This document shows positions 24,005 to 36,565 of a DNA stretch of 64,000 bases, in pieces. Where the stretch lies: NCBI GenBank assembly GCA_023678885.1, contig CM042962.1, positions 26,364,336-26,428,335 on the forward strand, written 5' to 3'. The notes under the pieces were generated by a model. That model saw only the letters and a list, made by a program, of their open reading frames with translations. It had not been told where the DNA came from and did no database searches. Numbering within the stretch: the first letter of the stretch is position 1; every line of letters starts with the position of its first letter. The DNA is from Pogostemon cablin. Taxonomy: Eukaryota; Streptophyta; Magnoliopsida; Lamiales; Lamiaceae. Both the position numbers and the translations under genes were made by a program.

Positions 24005-24329
24005 TCTTATAAGAGACTTTGTTTTTAATAAAAAATTAATAATTCATAATTGATGAAAAGTAATAAATATCGAAATTAACTATTTCATCAACAATTCCTT
24101 GTATATATTTTATGAAAAATAATGAAAAGAGATAACATCATTAACGAATAGTGATACTCCCTTTGGTCAAGTAGAAGGTGTCAATTTGGTTTTTAAGGAG
24201 TATTTCCTCTGTCTTGAAGAAGTCATTATATTTTTTTGAGTACGGAGATTAAATAGTTGCACTTTTTTTATTTTTCAACCTACTTTTTAAGAGGAAAATT
24301 GTCCATTTGTGTTATTTAAATGTTTTGAC
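24005..24329. other. AT-rich spacer with Stowaway fragments
   Basis: Partial Stowaway-like ends (for example TACTCCCTTTGGTC at 24155) are present without a matching partner. Confidence 0.4.
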
Positions 24330-24843
24330 TAGGGGTGTAAACGGGTAGGGTATGGTACATGCACGTCCAATTCATACCCTACCCGTATCTTATTTTTATT
24401 ATCCTTACCCTACCCTATTACCCTCAAATGTATCATCGGGTAGGGTACGGATAATATTCAATGGGTAATGAATAATCCGTGGATAAACGGTTATTCAAAA
24501 TTTTTAAATGGCTACCCTTGTCAAACAAACAATATATCACTCTAAAATACACAATGATGTAAGAAAATCAAAGTAAATGCAAAAGATTTACAAAAAAAAT
24601 GAAAAAGAAGATTGAGACGTGAGTACCCTGCCTCAATCCCCCAATAATTAAAATAAAAATTGATATAAAATATTAGAGGATATTATTTTATTAGTCATAC
24701 CCTTGAAGCCTTTTGCATTCTTAAATCAAATAAGTAATGTGATGTGCACTAGTATGTGCGTTATAAAGTGGAACCATTTTTCAAATTATACAAAAACATA
24801 TATCTATATGTCTGTATAAATATAAAATATAATAAAATATACT

Positions 24844-24845
<2 letters not shown>

Positions 24846-24926
<81 letters not shown>
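24846..24926. repeat. (TA)n microsatellite
   Basis: About 40 uninterrupted TA units inside the outer hAT element. Confidence 0.98.
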
Positions 24927-24930
<4 letters not shown>

Positions 24931-25006
24931 AATCGGGTAGGGTAATTAGGTATTTTATAAATATCATATCCTACCCCTACCCTCAACATTTTCAAGCGGG
25001 TATGGG

Positions 25007-25367
25007 TAGACATGTACAAATGAAATAGAACCGGCGGTTTGAACCGGGGAACCATCGATTTTAACCGAAACCGGAATCGCCAGTTCCGGAACCTGTAAAA
25101 AAAAAATCAGAACCGGCCAAGGAAGGTTCGGTTCCGGTTCCTCATATTTGGGAAAAAACCAGCGGTTCCGGTTCGGAACCACCGATTTTTTAATTTTTTT
25201 TTATTTTTTACTCTTAAAATCCAAAAAAAATTAAAATAGGAACCGGCGGTTCCGAACCGGAATCGGAACCGTCAGTTCCAGAACCGAAAGCTTCGTACCC
25301 CGATTCGATTCCGGTTCCCCCTATCTTGGAACCGGAACCGCCGGTTCCGAACCGTGGTGCATGTCTA
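25007..25367. mobile_element. hAT-type element nested in the outer hAT
   Basis: 361 bp, ends TAGACATGTACAAATG and, reverse-complemented, TAGACATGCACCACGG. Perfect 8-bp TSD GGTATGGG at 24999-25006 and 25368-25375. The body is full of GGAACCGGCGGTTCCG-type palindromes. Confidence 0.85.
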
Positions 25368-25718
25368 GGTATGGGTACTACCCTACCCGATACCCAAATA
25401 TGCTCTACCGTACTCTTACCCGATAAGATATTACCCGCAGGATATCCGAACCCACGGATAAAATTGACAGCCCTAGTTGTGACTTTTTAATGATAGAATT
25501 GTTAATTTATATTATTTTTTGTTCTTTTAGGAAATTTATCAACTTCTGCGGTATTTTATATGTAGCGGATAGTTGCATTAGGTAAGGTAGTGGGTCATGT
25601 GGAAGACCCTTCTAACAATAATAAAAGTTTGCAACATTTCACCTTTGAATTGGTCGTCCAAAATGATAAAATTGATACCTAGTGGCTAGCTGAAATGAGT
25701 AATTTTTTTTATAAAAAA

Positions 25719-25992
25719 TACTCCCTCTGTCCCTCTGATAAGTGTTTATTTTGTCATTTTGGTCCGTCTCAATATAAAGTATCTATTTCATTTTTGGGTT
25801 AATGTGACCCACACAATAATATTATTATTATATTCAACCTACTACACATGGGGCTCACACTCAACATTAATACAACTACCCACTATATATTAAAATATTA
25901 TTTTACTCATATCATTACACTTTAAAATATTATACTCCTTAATCCACGTGCAAAAGACAAATTGACACTTATCAAGGGGACATATGAAGTAT
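25719..25992. mobile_element. Stowaway-type MITE
   Basis: Left end TACTCCCTCTGTCCCTCTGA. Right end reverse-complemented TACTTCATATGTCCCCTTGA, with the inner stretch GATAAGTG matching on both sides. No ORF. Confidence 0.75.
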
Positions 25993-26063
25993 ATATATAG
26001 GGATGATAAGGAGTTCTAAAAATTATTATTATGTGAGTTATAAAGGATGATAAAATTGAAGTG

Positions 26064-26323
26064 TACCCCCTCCGTCCCGCATTAAGGTTTACATTTTTCA
26101 TTTTGGGTTATCTCAAGTTAAGGTTTATATTTCTTTTTTTTTCAAGTTGGGCCCACAAAAAATAATTGATTATTTCATATATTGTCCACACACAATACTA
26201 ATACAACTACCCACTTTACATTAAATATTATTTCTCTCACCTCACTACATATTAAAATATTATATATCTCTTAATCTCCGTCCAAAAAGCAAACGTCAAC
26301 CTTAAAGTGGGACGAGGGAAGTA
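26064..26323. mobile_element. Stowaway-type MITE
   Basis: TACCCCCTCCGTCCCGCATT on the left and, reverse-complemented, TACTTCCCTCGTCCCACTTT on the right, with TA at both ends. Confidence 0.8.
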
Positions 26324-28081
26324 TTATGGAGTTGTTGAATTGTGTGATATTTTTTTTATTTGAGAGTGTAAATTTGTTTATAAAACGGACAAAAATAATA
26401 TTTATGAATTTATTTATAGAACAGGAAAACTGTTAACTGTGGCGAAAACCTAATGTAAATATGGGAGAGATTATTTGAGATGTTTTGATTCACAAGATTA
26501 TATTCGTATTTACATATGATATTAAAAAAAATTTCGGGTGCCCTAAATAATATTTTGGGTGGCAATAGTTCTGCCCTATTATAATTTCTTATCTTATCTA
26601 TTTCTCGATCTCACACAATTTTTTACCCGCTATTCTTTATCCGGCGAATTAAAGACAAGTGATGGCCCAGGCCCAACCCAACCGGATATGTTTGATTACA
26701 ATGTTCTTTCCACAGCTGCAATCAACTTTAGGCAATGTTTCATTCTTCACCCGCCAATCATGCCAAGTCTTCGCTTTTCTGCGTAGTTGTGCAATTTCTT
26801 TATTTACTTTATTTACCCCTTTATTTTTATTTAAAACAAATCAAACTCAATTTATTATTTTTTAAGCCAAATTCTTTTGTGTTTTTAAAATTGAATTGAA
26901 TTAGCCAACTGGATTGGTTAGATCAGGAATTGAACTCGGAACTCGTATAATTACTCAAAAAAATCGCGGTTGACTTAGATGAATTGGTATGGACTAGTTT
27001 TTTTTTTTTTTAATCTTTCACTTTTAAATTTGTAATTTAATTATTAATAATGGTTTTCTAAGTATACTATGAATTATAAATGGAGTTTTAACCATAATTA
27101 TAAAATTTTTATTTAATAATTCTTTTTTATTTTAAATTGAACTTTGGACTTTATTAAATATATACATATACATTATATTATACTTTCTACATCCCGTCCT
27201 AATAATTACATTTACTTTTTTGTCGAGCCTAACACCTCATAACACTCCTAAAATGAATTCATGTGTGTACCCATATTAAGTTATTATATGTTAAAATGTC
27301 AATAAAACTTACGCATAGACCGTTTTTTCTTAAAAATCTGTACATCCACTACTATAAATATGATGATAAACAGATTATTCAAACAATGATTGCAAGAAAA
27401 AAGTTCAGTCCAAATTAATATCAATATTTAAAATGCTCTATTCTAAAAATATCAATAAAAGTATAAACATATCATCCACTATCATAAATGTGGATTTTAT
27501 GATAGAGATGTTATTAAGGAAATGATGGCAGAAACGAAAATAAATTTCAACCTTCAAAATACCCTTCAAAATACTCGATTTTAGAAATATCTATAAAAGT
27601 TACAAAATTTCTTTAATCTCGTTTCAGCTAAATATCAACATGGACATGTGGACAAGCCAGAATGATCTCTGATGATCAAATTTTTTCATTCATCTCCGGG
27701 TTCTCTCTGATGGAACAGTGTCGCCGGCATAACATGCTTTGCTCCTGACTTGTGGCTTTTGCATTACATCACCACACTGTACGAGTTGGATCATATCATA
27801 TGTCTGCATGAAACATGAGCAAAAGTGTCAATTAAAAGAAAAAAAAAGACCAAGGATATGAAGATTATGTCCCAACCATTCCATGAAATATGAGCAAAAG
27901 TCTTAAATAAAAGAAAAAAAAAAGACCAACACCATCCTGTATAACATATTTTTGTATATTACGAACATATTTTGAAGTCCTCCCAATTTTTAAAAATAAA
28001 AATTTCATACATAATCTAATACAAAAATTATATTGACAAAAAAATACTGATAATTTTTAAAGAAGAATTTACTTTAGGATA

Positions 28082-28084
<3 letters not shown>
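26324..28084. other. AT-rich intergenic DNA with an orphan Mutator-type TIR
   Basis: At 26531-26577 the sequence TTTCGGGTGCCCTAAATAAT followed by TTTTGGGTGGCAATAGTTC matches the right TIR of the Pack-MULE at 51843-53045; no left partner was found. A short transcript-like stretch at 26640-26790 gives no recognisable protein. Imperfect repeats lie at about 27806-27930 (ATGAGCAAAAGT, GAAAAAAAA). No gene is visible. Confidence 0.5.

Positions 28085-28159
<75 letters not shown>
28085..28159. repeat. (TA)n microsatellite
   Basis: About 37 TA units. Confidence 0.98.
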
Positions 28160-28161
<2 letters not shown>

Positions 28162-28805
28162 TATCATTACTGTTACATTATATATTATACTATCTTAAAT
28201 TTATAAAATATTATTATTTAAAAATCCTTATTATAATTTTTAACAAAAATAATTATAGCAAAATTTTAAAAAAAAAAATCATATATTTACTATAACTTTG
28301 GTGAGATGGTATCTATCAAATCAAAATGATAAAAAATAAATAAAATAAAAAATCAAATTTTATGATGACTATAACTTTGGTGGGACAATATATATCAAAT
28401 CAAAATGATAAAACTATCCCTTTTTCGCTAATTGCTTTATTGTCTTTAGTTTTTATTTTTTCTGCTTTTTTTTTTATATATTTAATTTTAAGAAAATAAT
28501 TGTAATTATAACTTGTGATTTTGGTATTCCGCAATTGAAGAGTTTATTTGTGTTTGCCTACTTAAGAATAAGAACATGGAAGATTCAAAACAAGGGAGGA
28601 GAGAATGGAGAATTACACTCCATTCTTATTCTAAGTGCTTTCAATAAGTATCGGGGGAAATATAAGGGAGAATTGAAATAATGCACAAAATTTATTGTGT
28701 AAAATCTTTACCAACACTTTTTTTTTTTTGTTATCTTTTTTACACAATTGCACTTTTTGAACTTTTTATTCTTGCATTCAAAATCAAATATTCAATGTGT
28801 GTCTC
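28160..28805. other. AT-rich intergenic DNA
   Basis: It contains a short direct repeat (ACTATAACTTTGGTG at about 28289 and 28366, each followed by ATCAAATCAAAATGATAAAA). No gene is visible. Confidence 0.5.
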
Positions 28806-29160
28806 GGTGTAGGTCACCCACACAGGTCCACCCACATCAGTTCTGGTGAAGGTCACCCACATGGGTCCACATCGGTGTAGGTCACCCACACAGGTCCACC
28901 CACATCAGTTCTGGTGAAGGTCACCCACATGGGTCCACCCACATCGGTCATGGTGTAGGTCACCCACACGGATCCACTCCACTCACATCGATTTCAGTCA
29001 CCCACATGGGTCCACCCACATCGATCATGGTATAGGTCACCCACACGGATCCACTCCACTCACATCGATTTCAGTGTGGGTTACAGGTCACCCACACGGG
29101 TCCACCCATATCGATACCGATATAGGTCACAGTGTGGGTCACGGTGTAGGTCACCCATAC
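28806..29160. repeat. GC-rich minisatellite, GGTCACCCACAC unit
   Basis: Repeated units of the form GGTCACCCACACGG-TCCACCCACATCG, with higher-order copies of about 60 bp (for example 28806-28866 and 28875-28935). GC content is well above the surroundings. ORFs crossing it have no protein similarity that I recognise. Confidence 0.85.
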
Positions 29161-29309
29161 GGCGGCGGTGGCAGACCGACGGCAGCGGATGGCAATGGTT
29201 GGCCGGCAGCAATGGGGTGTGTGGATGGATACTTAGAATTTTTTTTTTATTTCGGTAGGAGAGGTATAATGGAGACCATTTGGGGTATTTGGTTAAAAAA
29301 GAAAAAATA

Positions 29310-29533
29310 TACTCCACTCAAAGGATCTCTTTTTTTTTATTTTGTGCGTCTCACCCATAGAGTCTCCTTTCTTTTTTTACACATGGGACCCACACATACC
29401 CACTAATACAATTAAAATATGGGGTCCACACTTCCACTAATATAGCTACCTACCCACTACACATTAAATAATAATATTCATTAATTCACGTGCAAAAAGC
29501 AAACACTACATTTTGGGTGGGACGAAGGAAGTA
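29310..29533. mobile_element. Stowaway-type MITE
   Basis: Left TACTCCACTCAAAGGATCTC; right reverse-complemented TACTTCCTTCGTCCCACCCA; TA at both ends. Confidence 0.75.
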
Positions 29534-31071
29534 TTTGAGTTGTTGATATTAATATTTGATTGGTGAGAGTGGTATAGTTTTACTGGGAGTGAGTAACTGC
29601 ATCTAGGATTCGTACTAGGTTTGCTTGACCTAAAAATTTAACATATTGATTGATTTTATAATTTTTGCATCATCTAATGATTTAATTAGACTAATTTATG
29701 ACTAGAACTATCTTATAAGAAACACTCATGTTATCCTATCAAAACTCAAAATAAATATAAATTATTTACTCTGGATTGATTAGAACTATCTTATATGAAA
29801 CACTCATGTTATCCTATCAAAATTAAAAACAAATACTATAAATTATCACATATTACGCATGTCATCACTTACTCTTGATATAAAATTTAAACTAATCACA
29901 TCAAAACTTAAATCAAACATAAATTATCATATTATTAAACCTCACATAATCTCAAACAAACATAGTCAAAAGATCACATTCTTTTCTCGAGACATTTCAG
30001 TTGGGAGTTGACGTATAAAATCACTTTGAATTCTGTATATATTCATAAAATTGATTACTTTAGAACCCCACAAATAACTAAAGATCTTAAATGAATGGCA
30101 ATTGAAAGAAATAATTAATTCACATTAGGCCCTCTATCAAAATCAAGTCAATTCAATCAAACCCCATTTCTCTACATATTGACAAATTAACGTGCTAGTG
30201 CCACTCTCACTTCACATGACAGCTAGGAGAGACAAAGACTTACTTGAGATAGAGAGAGAATTAAGAAATCTGTGGTTGAATTTAAATTAATAGTAATGGA
30301 AATTGAACACACAACAAAGAGCTGTACAATTAATCAAGTAAAGGCAGAAAACAAGAAAACAAACACTTATCCACAGCAAGATTTTTCAAATCAACAGGAG
30401 AGTGGCATCACATCCACTGCCTGTGGTTTATACTCTTCCATGTTAAAACCTAAGAGAAGCCCAACAAATAAGGTTCCATCTAAGATATAAGCAATCCTAT
30501 GAACCATTCAAACCCTATCATCAAGATATCTAGCCATAAACAAGCAATGCTACACTGTCAACGAAGATTGAACACAATCAAACCGTTGGCTGGTTCGATC
30601 GATGATGATCTAGAATTTGGCATTCAGACATAAGTGCATAATAAAGAATGGCGAAACTACTAAAAATCCTAACCCGTAAATGTATTTTTACTCTTTATAC
30701 CCCCGTCTCACACGGCCTTGAAACAGATAAAAAAACCGTCTCAACTACTATAGTGTGTATATTTACCCGTTGGCGCACTCTGCTTCATCCCAGGTACTAA
30801 CTGCTATATTACATTCATCTTAAAGTAAATCCTACTCTGAAGCAGATAATACGGAAAAAGTAAACCTGAACGATCCTACCTCCTTCGACCCAATTAGTGG
30901 GGAGGACACTCCTCTGTTGTTTCTTCTACTGGATATGTATTGTAACTGCAGCATGACCTCGACTGAACAGCAGCATGTTGAGTAGCCAAAGAATGAAAAA
31001 TATTTCTGTCGACTATCGTCAAAAACTAAGCACCTCTATAAAACTCTATAATCATGTGTCCTTCCACGAGG
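29534..31071. other. Intergenic DNA and 3' flank of the CCCH gene
   Basis: A 60-bp repeat pair lies at about 29702-29755 and 29784-29836 (AGAACTATCTTATA, AAACACTCATGTTATCCTATC). The part from about 30850 to 31071 is likely 3' UTR of the minus-strand gene. No other gene is visible; the ORF at 30272-30490 has no recognisable features. Confidence 0.5.
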
Positions 31072-33540
31072 CTATATAACTGCAGGAATGCTGCTCGGGG
31101 CTGGAGGCGCAAAGGGGCTGTCAGGGAGACTCATTCTTTGACCGCTGCACGAATGATAATACCGATAAAAACTGTCAAAAATAAGTTGGATACACATGGA
31201 AGAATGCTCTAGAGTTGAGAATACACAATCTTCACGAACAAGATAATCGAAGAATAAAGATTATTAGAAGAAGAGAGAAATTTGTAACCTCTCCTGATCA
31301 CCCCAACTGGTAACTGGATACATGGAGTTATCATCACTAGGGGAGCCATTGTGTAGAACGTCAAGAAGATGGTTGACGCGTCCAGAGGATGAAAATTTGG
31401 ACCGATCTGCACAATTTCAATGCAAACATATAATTCGAGCATCAATATTGAACACAAGAACCAAATTTAACGTATTCACAGCAACGCTCCTAATCAAAGG
31501 GAAGACATAGTACCTTGGATCATATTTAGCTCATTCGTGGAATAACCCAACCACGGCCGGCTAGCCATAGGTTTGCTAGCCAGTTGGAGTTGTGAGAGAC
31601 GCATTGCTTCAAGTTCGACTGCATTTTCATGTTCATCGAGTAGCTGCATCCGGGCCTGCCTTGTTAACTCCCAGCCTGCCATCAATAAATGAAATCCACA
31701 TCCCAAGTGAAAATCTGCTACACCAGATGGAAAAAGGGTGGAAGTGTAGCATTAAAAACTTGCAGAAGCCATGAATCAATTTTGAGGAACCAGTGAAATG
31801 TAAATCCAAAGAAGTTACTGTTAAAACTTTACAAATATCATATCAGAGATGTGAATATTAAAACATCAAATCTATTGCAAAAAAGTAACAATCCAAAGCA
31901 AAGATTTTGTGGACATACTATTTTGAAGCTCTGATGAGTCAAAATGCGTCGGGTGAGAGTGATAATACCCCGGATGGTCGAATTTTTCCAGGTATTTCCT
32001 GTTTGCAAATAGGGAAGATAAATCAAGAAAACAATACTAGGAACTAATCATCTATAAATCCTGATCGAGACGAAACATAAAATCGTATATGATATGCTTT
32101 GCATAGCCACGACTACAAAAATCTCAATTACAGCACTATAGCTTTGCCCATAATGATAGGGGTGGGGTGTAGGGTGGTGAAGTAATCAGGTTGCATCAGG
32201 AATTTTGACAAACAAAAAGTCCATACAGAAAGAAGTGTACCTTTCGACAAGCTTCGACTTCTCTCTATACGGTTTCACGAGGACACGAGCGTTACAAACG
32301 AAATGTGGATTTCCCTTGTTCAAAATCAGCCTCACAGTGTCTGCACTGGCAAAAGTTACGAAACCAAACATACGTTTCTGCTGGCTGGGAATCCGAACAT
32401 CGTTCACTATTCCAAAGTTACTAAACAAAAAAGATCAATTAGAAAAAACACTATGATCTCATGGAAACGCAGCAAATAGATTGCATATCATATTACTTGA
32501 AGTAATTGGAGACATCCTCCTCAGTAAATGTACTGTCAGCTGGAAATGTGAGATAGATTTGGTGCGAGCCAGTAACAACAGGACCAGGGTCGTTTCTCTC
32601 GGCTCGAAACTCCATATATTTAGCAAAATCTTCCGAGAGGATCACAGAGTGCTGCCCGTGAGGCCTAGAACCATAAAATCATTTATGATACTCTAACTAA
32701 GAGTTGCTTGCTAGCTAATTAAAAGGACAAATTCGAAACAAGATAGACAGACAAACACCTGTCGATGAGGCGAATGCTGTTTTTGAGGCGAGCAAGAAGC
32801 TTGGTCAAGCTATACCCAGCTTTACCATGTCTTTGGCTCTCAGTCAAATACCCCTCAGCTTGTAGAGTCTTACCATATGCCTCATAGTACATCATCGGAA
32901 GGGATGCAATGGAAACAGGGAATCCTCTTCGCGATTTCAGTAGCTCTACGATTTCTAATTCTAAATTCTCTAGGGACCCCGGTGAATAACCGGGATCGTC
33001 CTCAGGATTAGGATTAGGATTATGATTAGGACCAAGGTTATGAAGAAGATAACTCTCACGAGCTGATTCATCATGATAATACCTACAATTACTGCCGTGC
33101 TTACAAAAGCCTTGTATGAAATAATGACATGTCTTAACAGGAGAGTTCCGACCACCCCTACTACTAAATCCAGCTTCTAGTTGTTCCTCATAATCAGGCA
33201 CAATCTTGAAACCTAATTTCTGCTGCTCTACAGGTGAATGATGATCCCAGTAATGATCCATCCTCCCAAATGCAGCTTGGGATGGGAAGGGTCGGGTCGA
33301 ATACGGAGGGAATGGAAAGGACGGGTCGGGTATGGCGGCCGGAGGCGAAATTACATGAGATGTTTTGGCTCTTTGGATCAGGTTGTGGATTAAGGAATCA
33401 GGGCCTAATGCTAACCTAATCATTTCTTGATCAGAAAGCTCTTGAAAAAACATGAATCCTATTATCTTCCTGGCAATGTGATCTGGTTCAAGTTGGGAAA
33501 TTTTATTTATGACAACCTTTGTAGCCTCAGTAGAATCCAT
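31072..33540 (-). CDS. CCCH zinc finger + LOTUS + RRM RNA-binding protein
   Basis: A predicted RNA-binding regulator of the plant CCCH/RRM family (like Arabidopsis C3H18/53/55). Exons on the minus strand: 33540-32759, 32664-32497, 32420-32241, 31998-31919, 31714-31514, 31406-31289, 31144-31072. All introns are GT-AG and the joined frame is open for 533 aa. Domains: one CCCH finger (about residues 138-156, CHYFIQGFCKHGSNCRYYH, spacing C-x7-C-x5-C-x3-H); an OST-HTH/LOTUS domain (about 190-260, LELEIVELLKSRRGFPVSI); an RRM (about 295-372) with RNP2 IYLTFP and RNP1 KRMFGFVTF split over exons 2-3; and a Gln/Leu-rich helix (about 420-460). It ends near DSPFAPPAPSS, typical of the family. A likely 5' UTR splice acceptor (GTGTAG) lies just before the ATG. 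Family call is firm; paralogue identity is not. Confidence 0.88.
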
Positions 33541-34218
33541 TTAATCTACACATACACAACATGGAACACAAAATTAGCAAACTAGAACTACTTTTTCAAT
33601 CCATGGCTGTAATTTCTTGAGCAGTTAATGTTTTTCTTCAAGATTTTAATGGAAAATTAAATAATTCTGAAAAAAAGCTGCGTAGCATAGATGCCAGATA
33701 AATACAACATAACTTTATCCAAAATCAGAGACTTAAATAGTAATTCCTCCCAACAACAAATCACATGCACCCAAAAACAGTATCATGAAGACGATGCTCC
33801 AAGACCCCCATTTTCTACCTCAGTTTTACCAAAAAGAAAATAAACAAAAATGGTAAACAAACACACAGAGAGAGGAGGGAGGGAAGGGGGGTGGTTATAA
33901 CATGGTGAAATCCTAGAAGTATACAGCCTGGCCAAGGGGAAAACACCATAAACATAAAGATAACCCCTTTCACATGAATTTTCAGAAACCCTTCAAAGAA
34001 ATACAGTGTTGAATATTTTGTCAATCAGACAACATGCAAATAAAAAAAATTTCAAAATTACACCAACTTAAGGTGGTCTGTTCATCATAATCAAGAACAT
34101 GTATGCAAGAAAACAGATCCAACCTGCCCTAGAACTTGAAATATGAGACAAATTTTTTCAGATAAAAAAATCAATTGAACACTACAAGAACTCTGTCTCC
34201 ATATCTCTGTCAAAACTT

Positions 34219-34271
<53 letters not shown>

Positions 34272-34330
34272 TCTATTTTTCACTTCTCATACTCAACTTT
34301 ATGTGCTGAAACTTCTCACCATACAGGAGA
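33541..34330 (-). promoter_or_regulatory. Probable 5' UTR/promoter of the CCCH gene
   Basis: The gene-proximal region has no ORF. It includes a long CT/GA microsatellite (34222-34268), of a kind common near plant transcription starts. No TATA box can be assigned with confidence. Confidence 0.4.
34222..34268. repeat. (CT)n microsatellite
   Basis: About 23 CT units (GA on the strand of the CCCH gene). Confidence 0.97.
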
Positions 34331-35253
34331 AAACACCATTTTAGTCTCACAAAAGGAAAATGACAGGCAAGTTTGGCTTTACAGGGGCACTGTTTTGTCC
34401 TCCCTGCTGTATCTTTGGCAGTTTATATATATATACCCTTAAAAATCTCACCTTTTTACATATTCCACTAATCCTTTTTATTAATCCTTACTTAGTGAAA
34501 CTTGAAAATAGGAGAATCGTTTTAATTTTTCTGCAGTAAACAAAACTAAATCCCCTAGATTTACGAAGTGGTTGATGACAGCTTGAATCCCGTGTTACAA
34601 AACTGCCCTCCACTCTTTTACAAAATCCCACAAAAAAATAAAATAAAATAAATAAATATTTATAAAGCGGTTAAAATAATTTCAAAAAATTCGGAAATTC
34701 CAAAGCCGATGAATCCGATTTAAGAACACACGTCGGCCCAAGTACATCTGTGTTCGTGTGTTCCTACATTAAAATGTAGTCCATTTGCCCTTATTCAATA
34801 CTGGCCGTTGGATCAAATTCGAGATGGGAGATCACTTGATATCATAAAATATGTCAAGTGGATAAATACAACGTTGATGATTAAGATTGGAATTGGATTG
34901 ATTAATCATGATTAGGGAGGATGAGTCTTTCTCTGGCCATTGACTAAATCTTTTCTTGTTCAGGAATACATAGCTTAGCACTACCCAACAACTATTGCAT
35001 TCAGTGGGACCCACATCAAATTATTTTGTCTCATTGGCAATGTCTTTTGCAAGTACAAAATTTTATATCTGCCTTTATTTATTTATTTATTTATTGGCTA
35101 GATGTATATTTATTGGATAAACTTGATGGATTTTAAGTGATATTGTTGTTGCAAGATAAGTTCAGTATAGATTTTACGCTTACTTTTTTCTATTTTATTT
35201 AATTGCAAAAGAATTTTATTAAATCTTAGAATATGATAGAAATAATATCAATA
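34331..35253. other. Intergenic DNA
   Basis: I see no gene or element end here. The sequence is AT-rich with a short (ATTT)n around 35076. Confidence 0.5.
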
Positions 35254-35753
35254 NNNNNNNNNNNNNNNNNNNNNNNNNNNNNNNNNNNNNNNNNNNNNNN
35301 NNNNNNNNNNNNNNNNNNNNNNNNNNNNNNNNNNNNNNNNNNNNNNNNNNNNNNNNNNNNNNNNNNNNNNNNNNNNNNNNNNNNNNNNNNNNNNNNNNNN
35401 NNNNNNNNNNNNNNNNNNNNNNNNNNNNNNNNNNNNNNNNNNNNNNNNNNNNNNNNNNNNNNNNNNNNNNNNNNNNNNNNNNNNNNNNNNNNNNNNNNNN
35501 NNNNNNNNNNNNNNNNNNNNNNNNNNNNNNNNNNNNNNNNNNNNNNNNNNNNNNNNNNNNNNNNNNNNNNNNNNNNNNNNNNNNNNNNNNNNNNNNNNNN
35601 NNNNNNNNNNNNNNNNNNNNNNNNNNNNNNNNNNNNNNNNNNNNNNNNNNNNNNNNNNNNNNNNNNNNNNNNNNNNNNNNNNNNNNNNNNNNNNNNNNNN
35701 NNNNNNNNNNNNNNNNNNNNNNNNNNNNNNNNNNNNNNNNNNNNNNNNNNNNN
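35254..35753. other. Assembly gap (500 N)
   Basis: Exactly 500 N, a conventional placeholder, so the true distance is unknown. All ORFs spanning it are artefacts. Confidence 0.99.
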
Positions 35754-36286
35754 TTTCAAAATCAGCCTCCAAACCGGTCCAAAAGCCATATAAAATCATT
35801 TTTTTGAGTTGAACTGGATTGAACCGGTCAAAACTGGAAAAATCGGTTCAACCCGTTTTTGAAATTTTTTTATTTTTTTGTTTTTAGTTTTTATATTTTA
35901 TATTTTTTACTTTTATTTTTATTTATTTTAAAATATAATATTTAAATTTTGGATTAAATTATGTGATTTTTCTGAAGTGGTGCACCAGGTGTATTAGTTT
36001 GACTATAAATTATATAATATGGTATTTAGATAATATATAAAAATATGTACTATAAATTATGAATTAAAAACTATAAATATTTTATCTAATTATATTTTTA
36101 TATAAATTGAATTTTTTCTTTATAAAATAATTTTGGTTATTATAAATTTTTTTTATAAATTGTAATTTTATAAAATATAATTAAAAATATGTAAAATTCA
36201 ATATTCCGGTTGAACCAGTCCGACCAGTTGAACCTCGAACCGTTGCATCCACCGATTCAATTTCCGGTCCGGTTATGAAAATACTG
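35754..36286. mobile_element. AACCGG-type hAT element, left end lost in the gap
   Basis: Same architecture as 18636-19615. It begins TTTCAAAATCAGCC right after the N run, has AACCGGTC-rich subterminal parts around an AT-rich core, and ends CCGGTTATGAAAATACTG. Its left terminus is probably in the gap, so the TSD cannot be checked. Confidence 0.7.
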
Positions 36287-36565
36287 AATATAACTACCTA
36301 CTAACCCCTACTTTTAAGTTTTTAACCCATTAATCCCTGCACTGGTGCACCACAGAATCACCCTAAAATTGGTATTATAAAAAATTAAGATGTTTGGTAG
36401 GAGATAAAAGAATTAAGATAAATATTAAAATTACATTTATACCCTTTACTTATATTTTTGATTACAAATTTTTAAGTTAAAAATATTCCTAAAATATTAC
36501 CAATTCATCATCATCGTGTTCTTGTCGGCGGACATCAATTGCCTTCCAAAATATATTCCTTCTTC

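Larger units (their letters stand above)
24330..25475. mobile_element. hAT-type element (outer) with internal (TA)n
   Basis: Ends TAGGGGTGTAAACGGGTAGG and, reverse-complemented, TAGGGCTGTCAATTTTATCC. Flanked by 8-bp TSD GTTTTGAC (24322-24329) and GTTGTGAC (25476-25483, one mismatch). Subterminal regions are rich in GGGTAGGGTA and its complement. It has no transposase, contains a long (TA)n, and is interrupted by a second hAT-like element at 25007. Confidence 0.8.

Noticed and set aside
24155..24250. A complete Stowaway MITE
   Set aside because: Only single ends (TACTCCC-like) without a matching partner; at most fragments.
24761..25055. ORFs with long Ile-Tyr runs
   Set aside because: They are translations of the (TA)n tract.
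28806..29160. CRISPR-like array
   Set aside because: Repeats are contiguous and variable with no unique spacers, and this is a plant nuclear genome; it is a minisatellite.
35226..35799. ORFs of about 185 codons across 35.2-35.8 kb
   Set aside because: They are almost entirely N; artefacts of the assembly gap.
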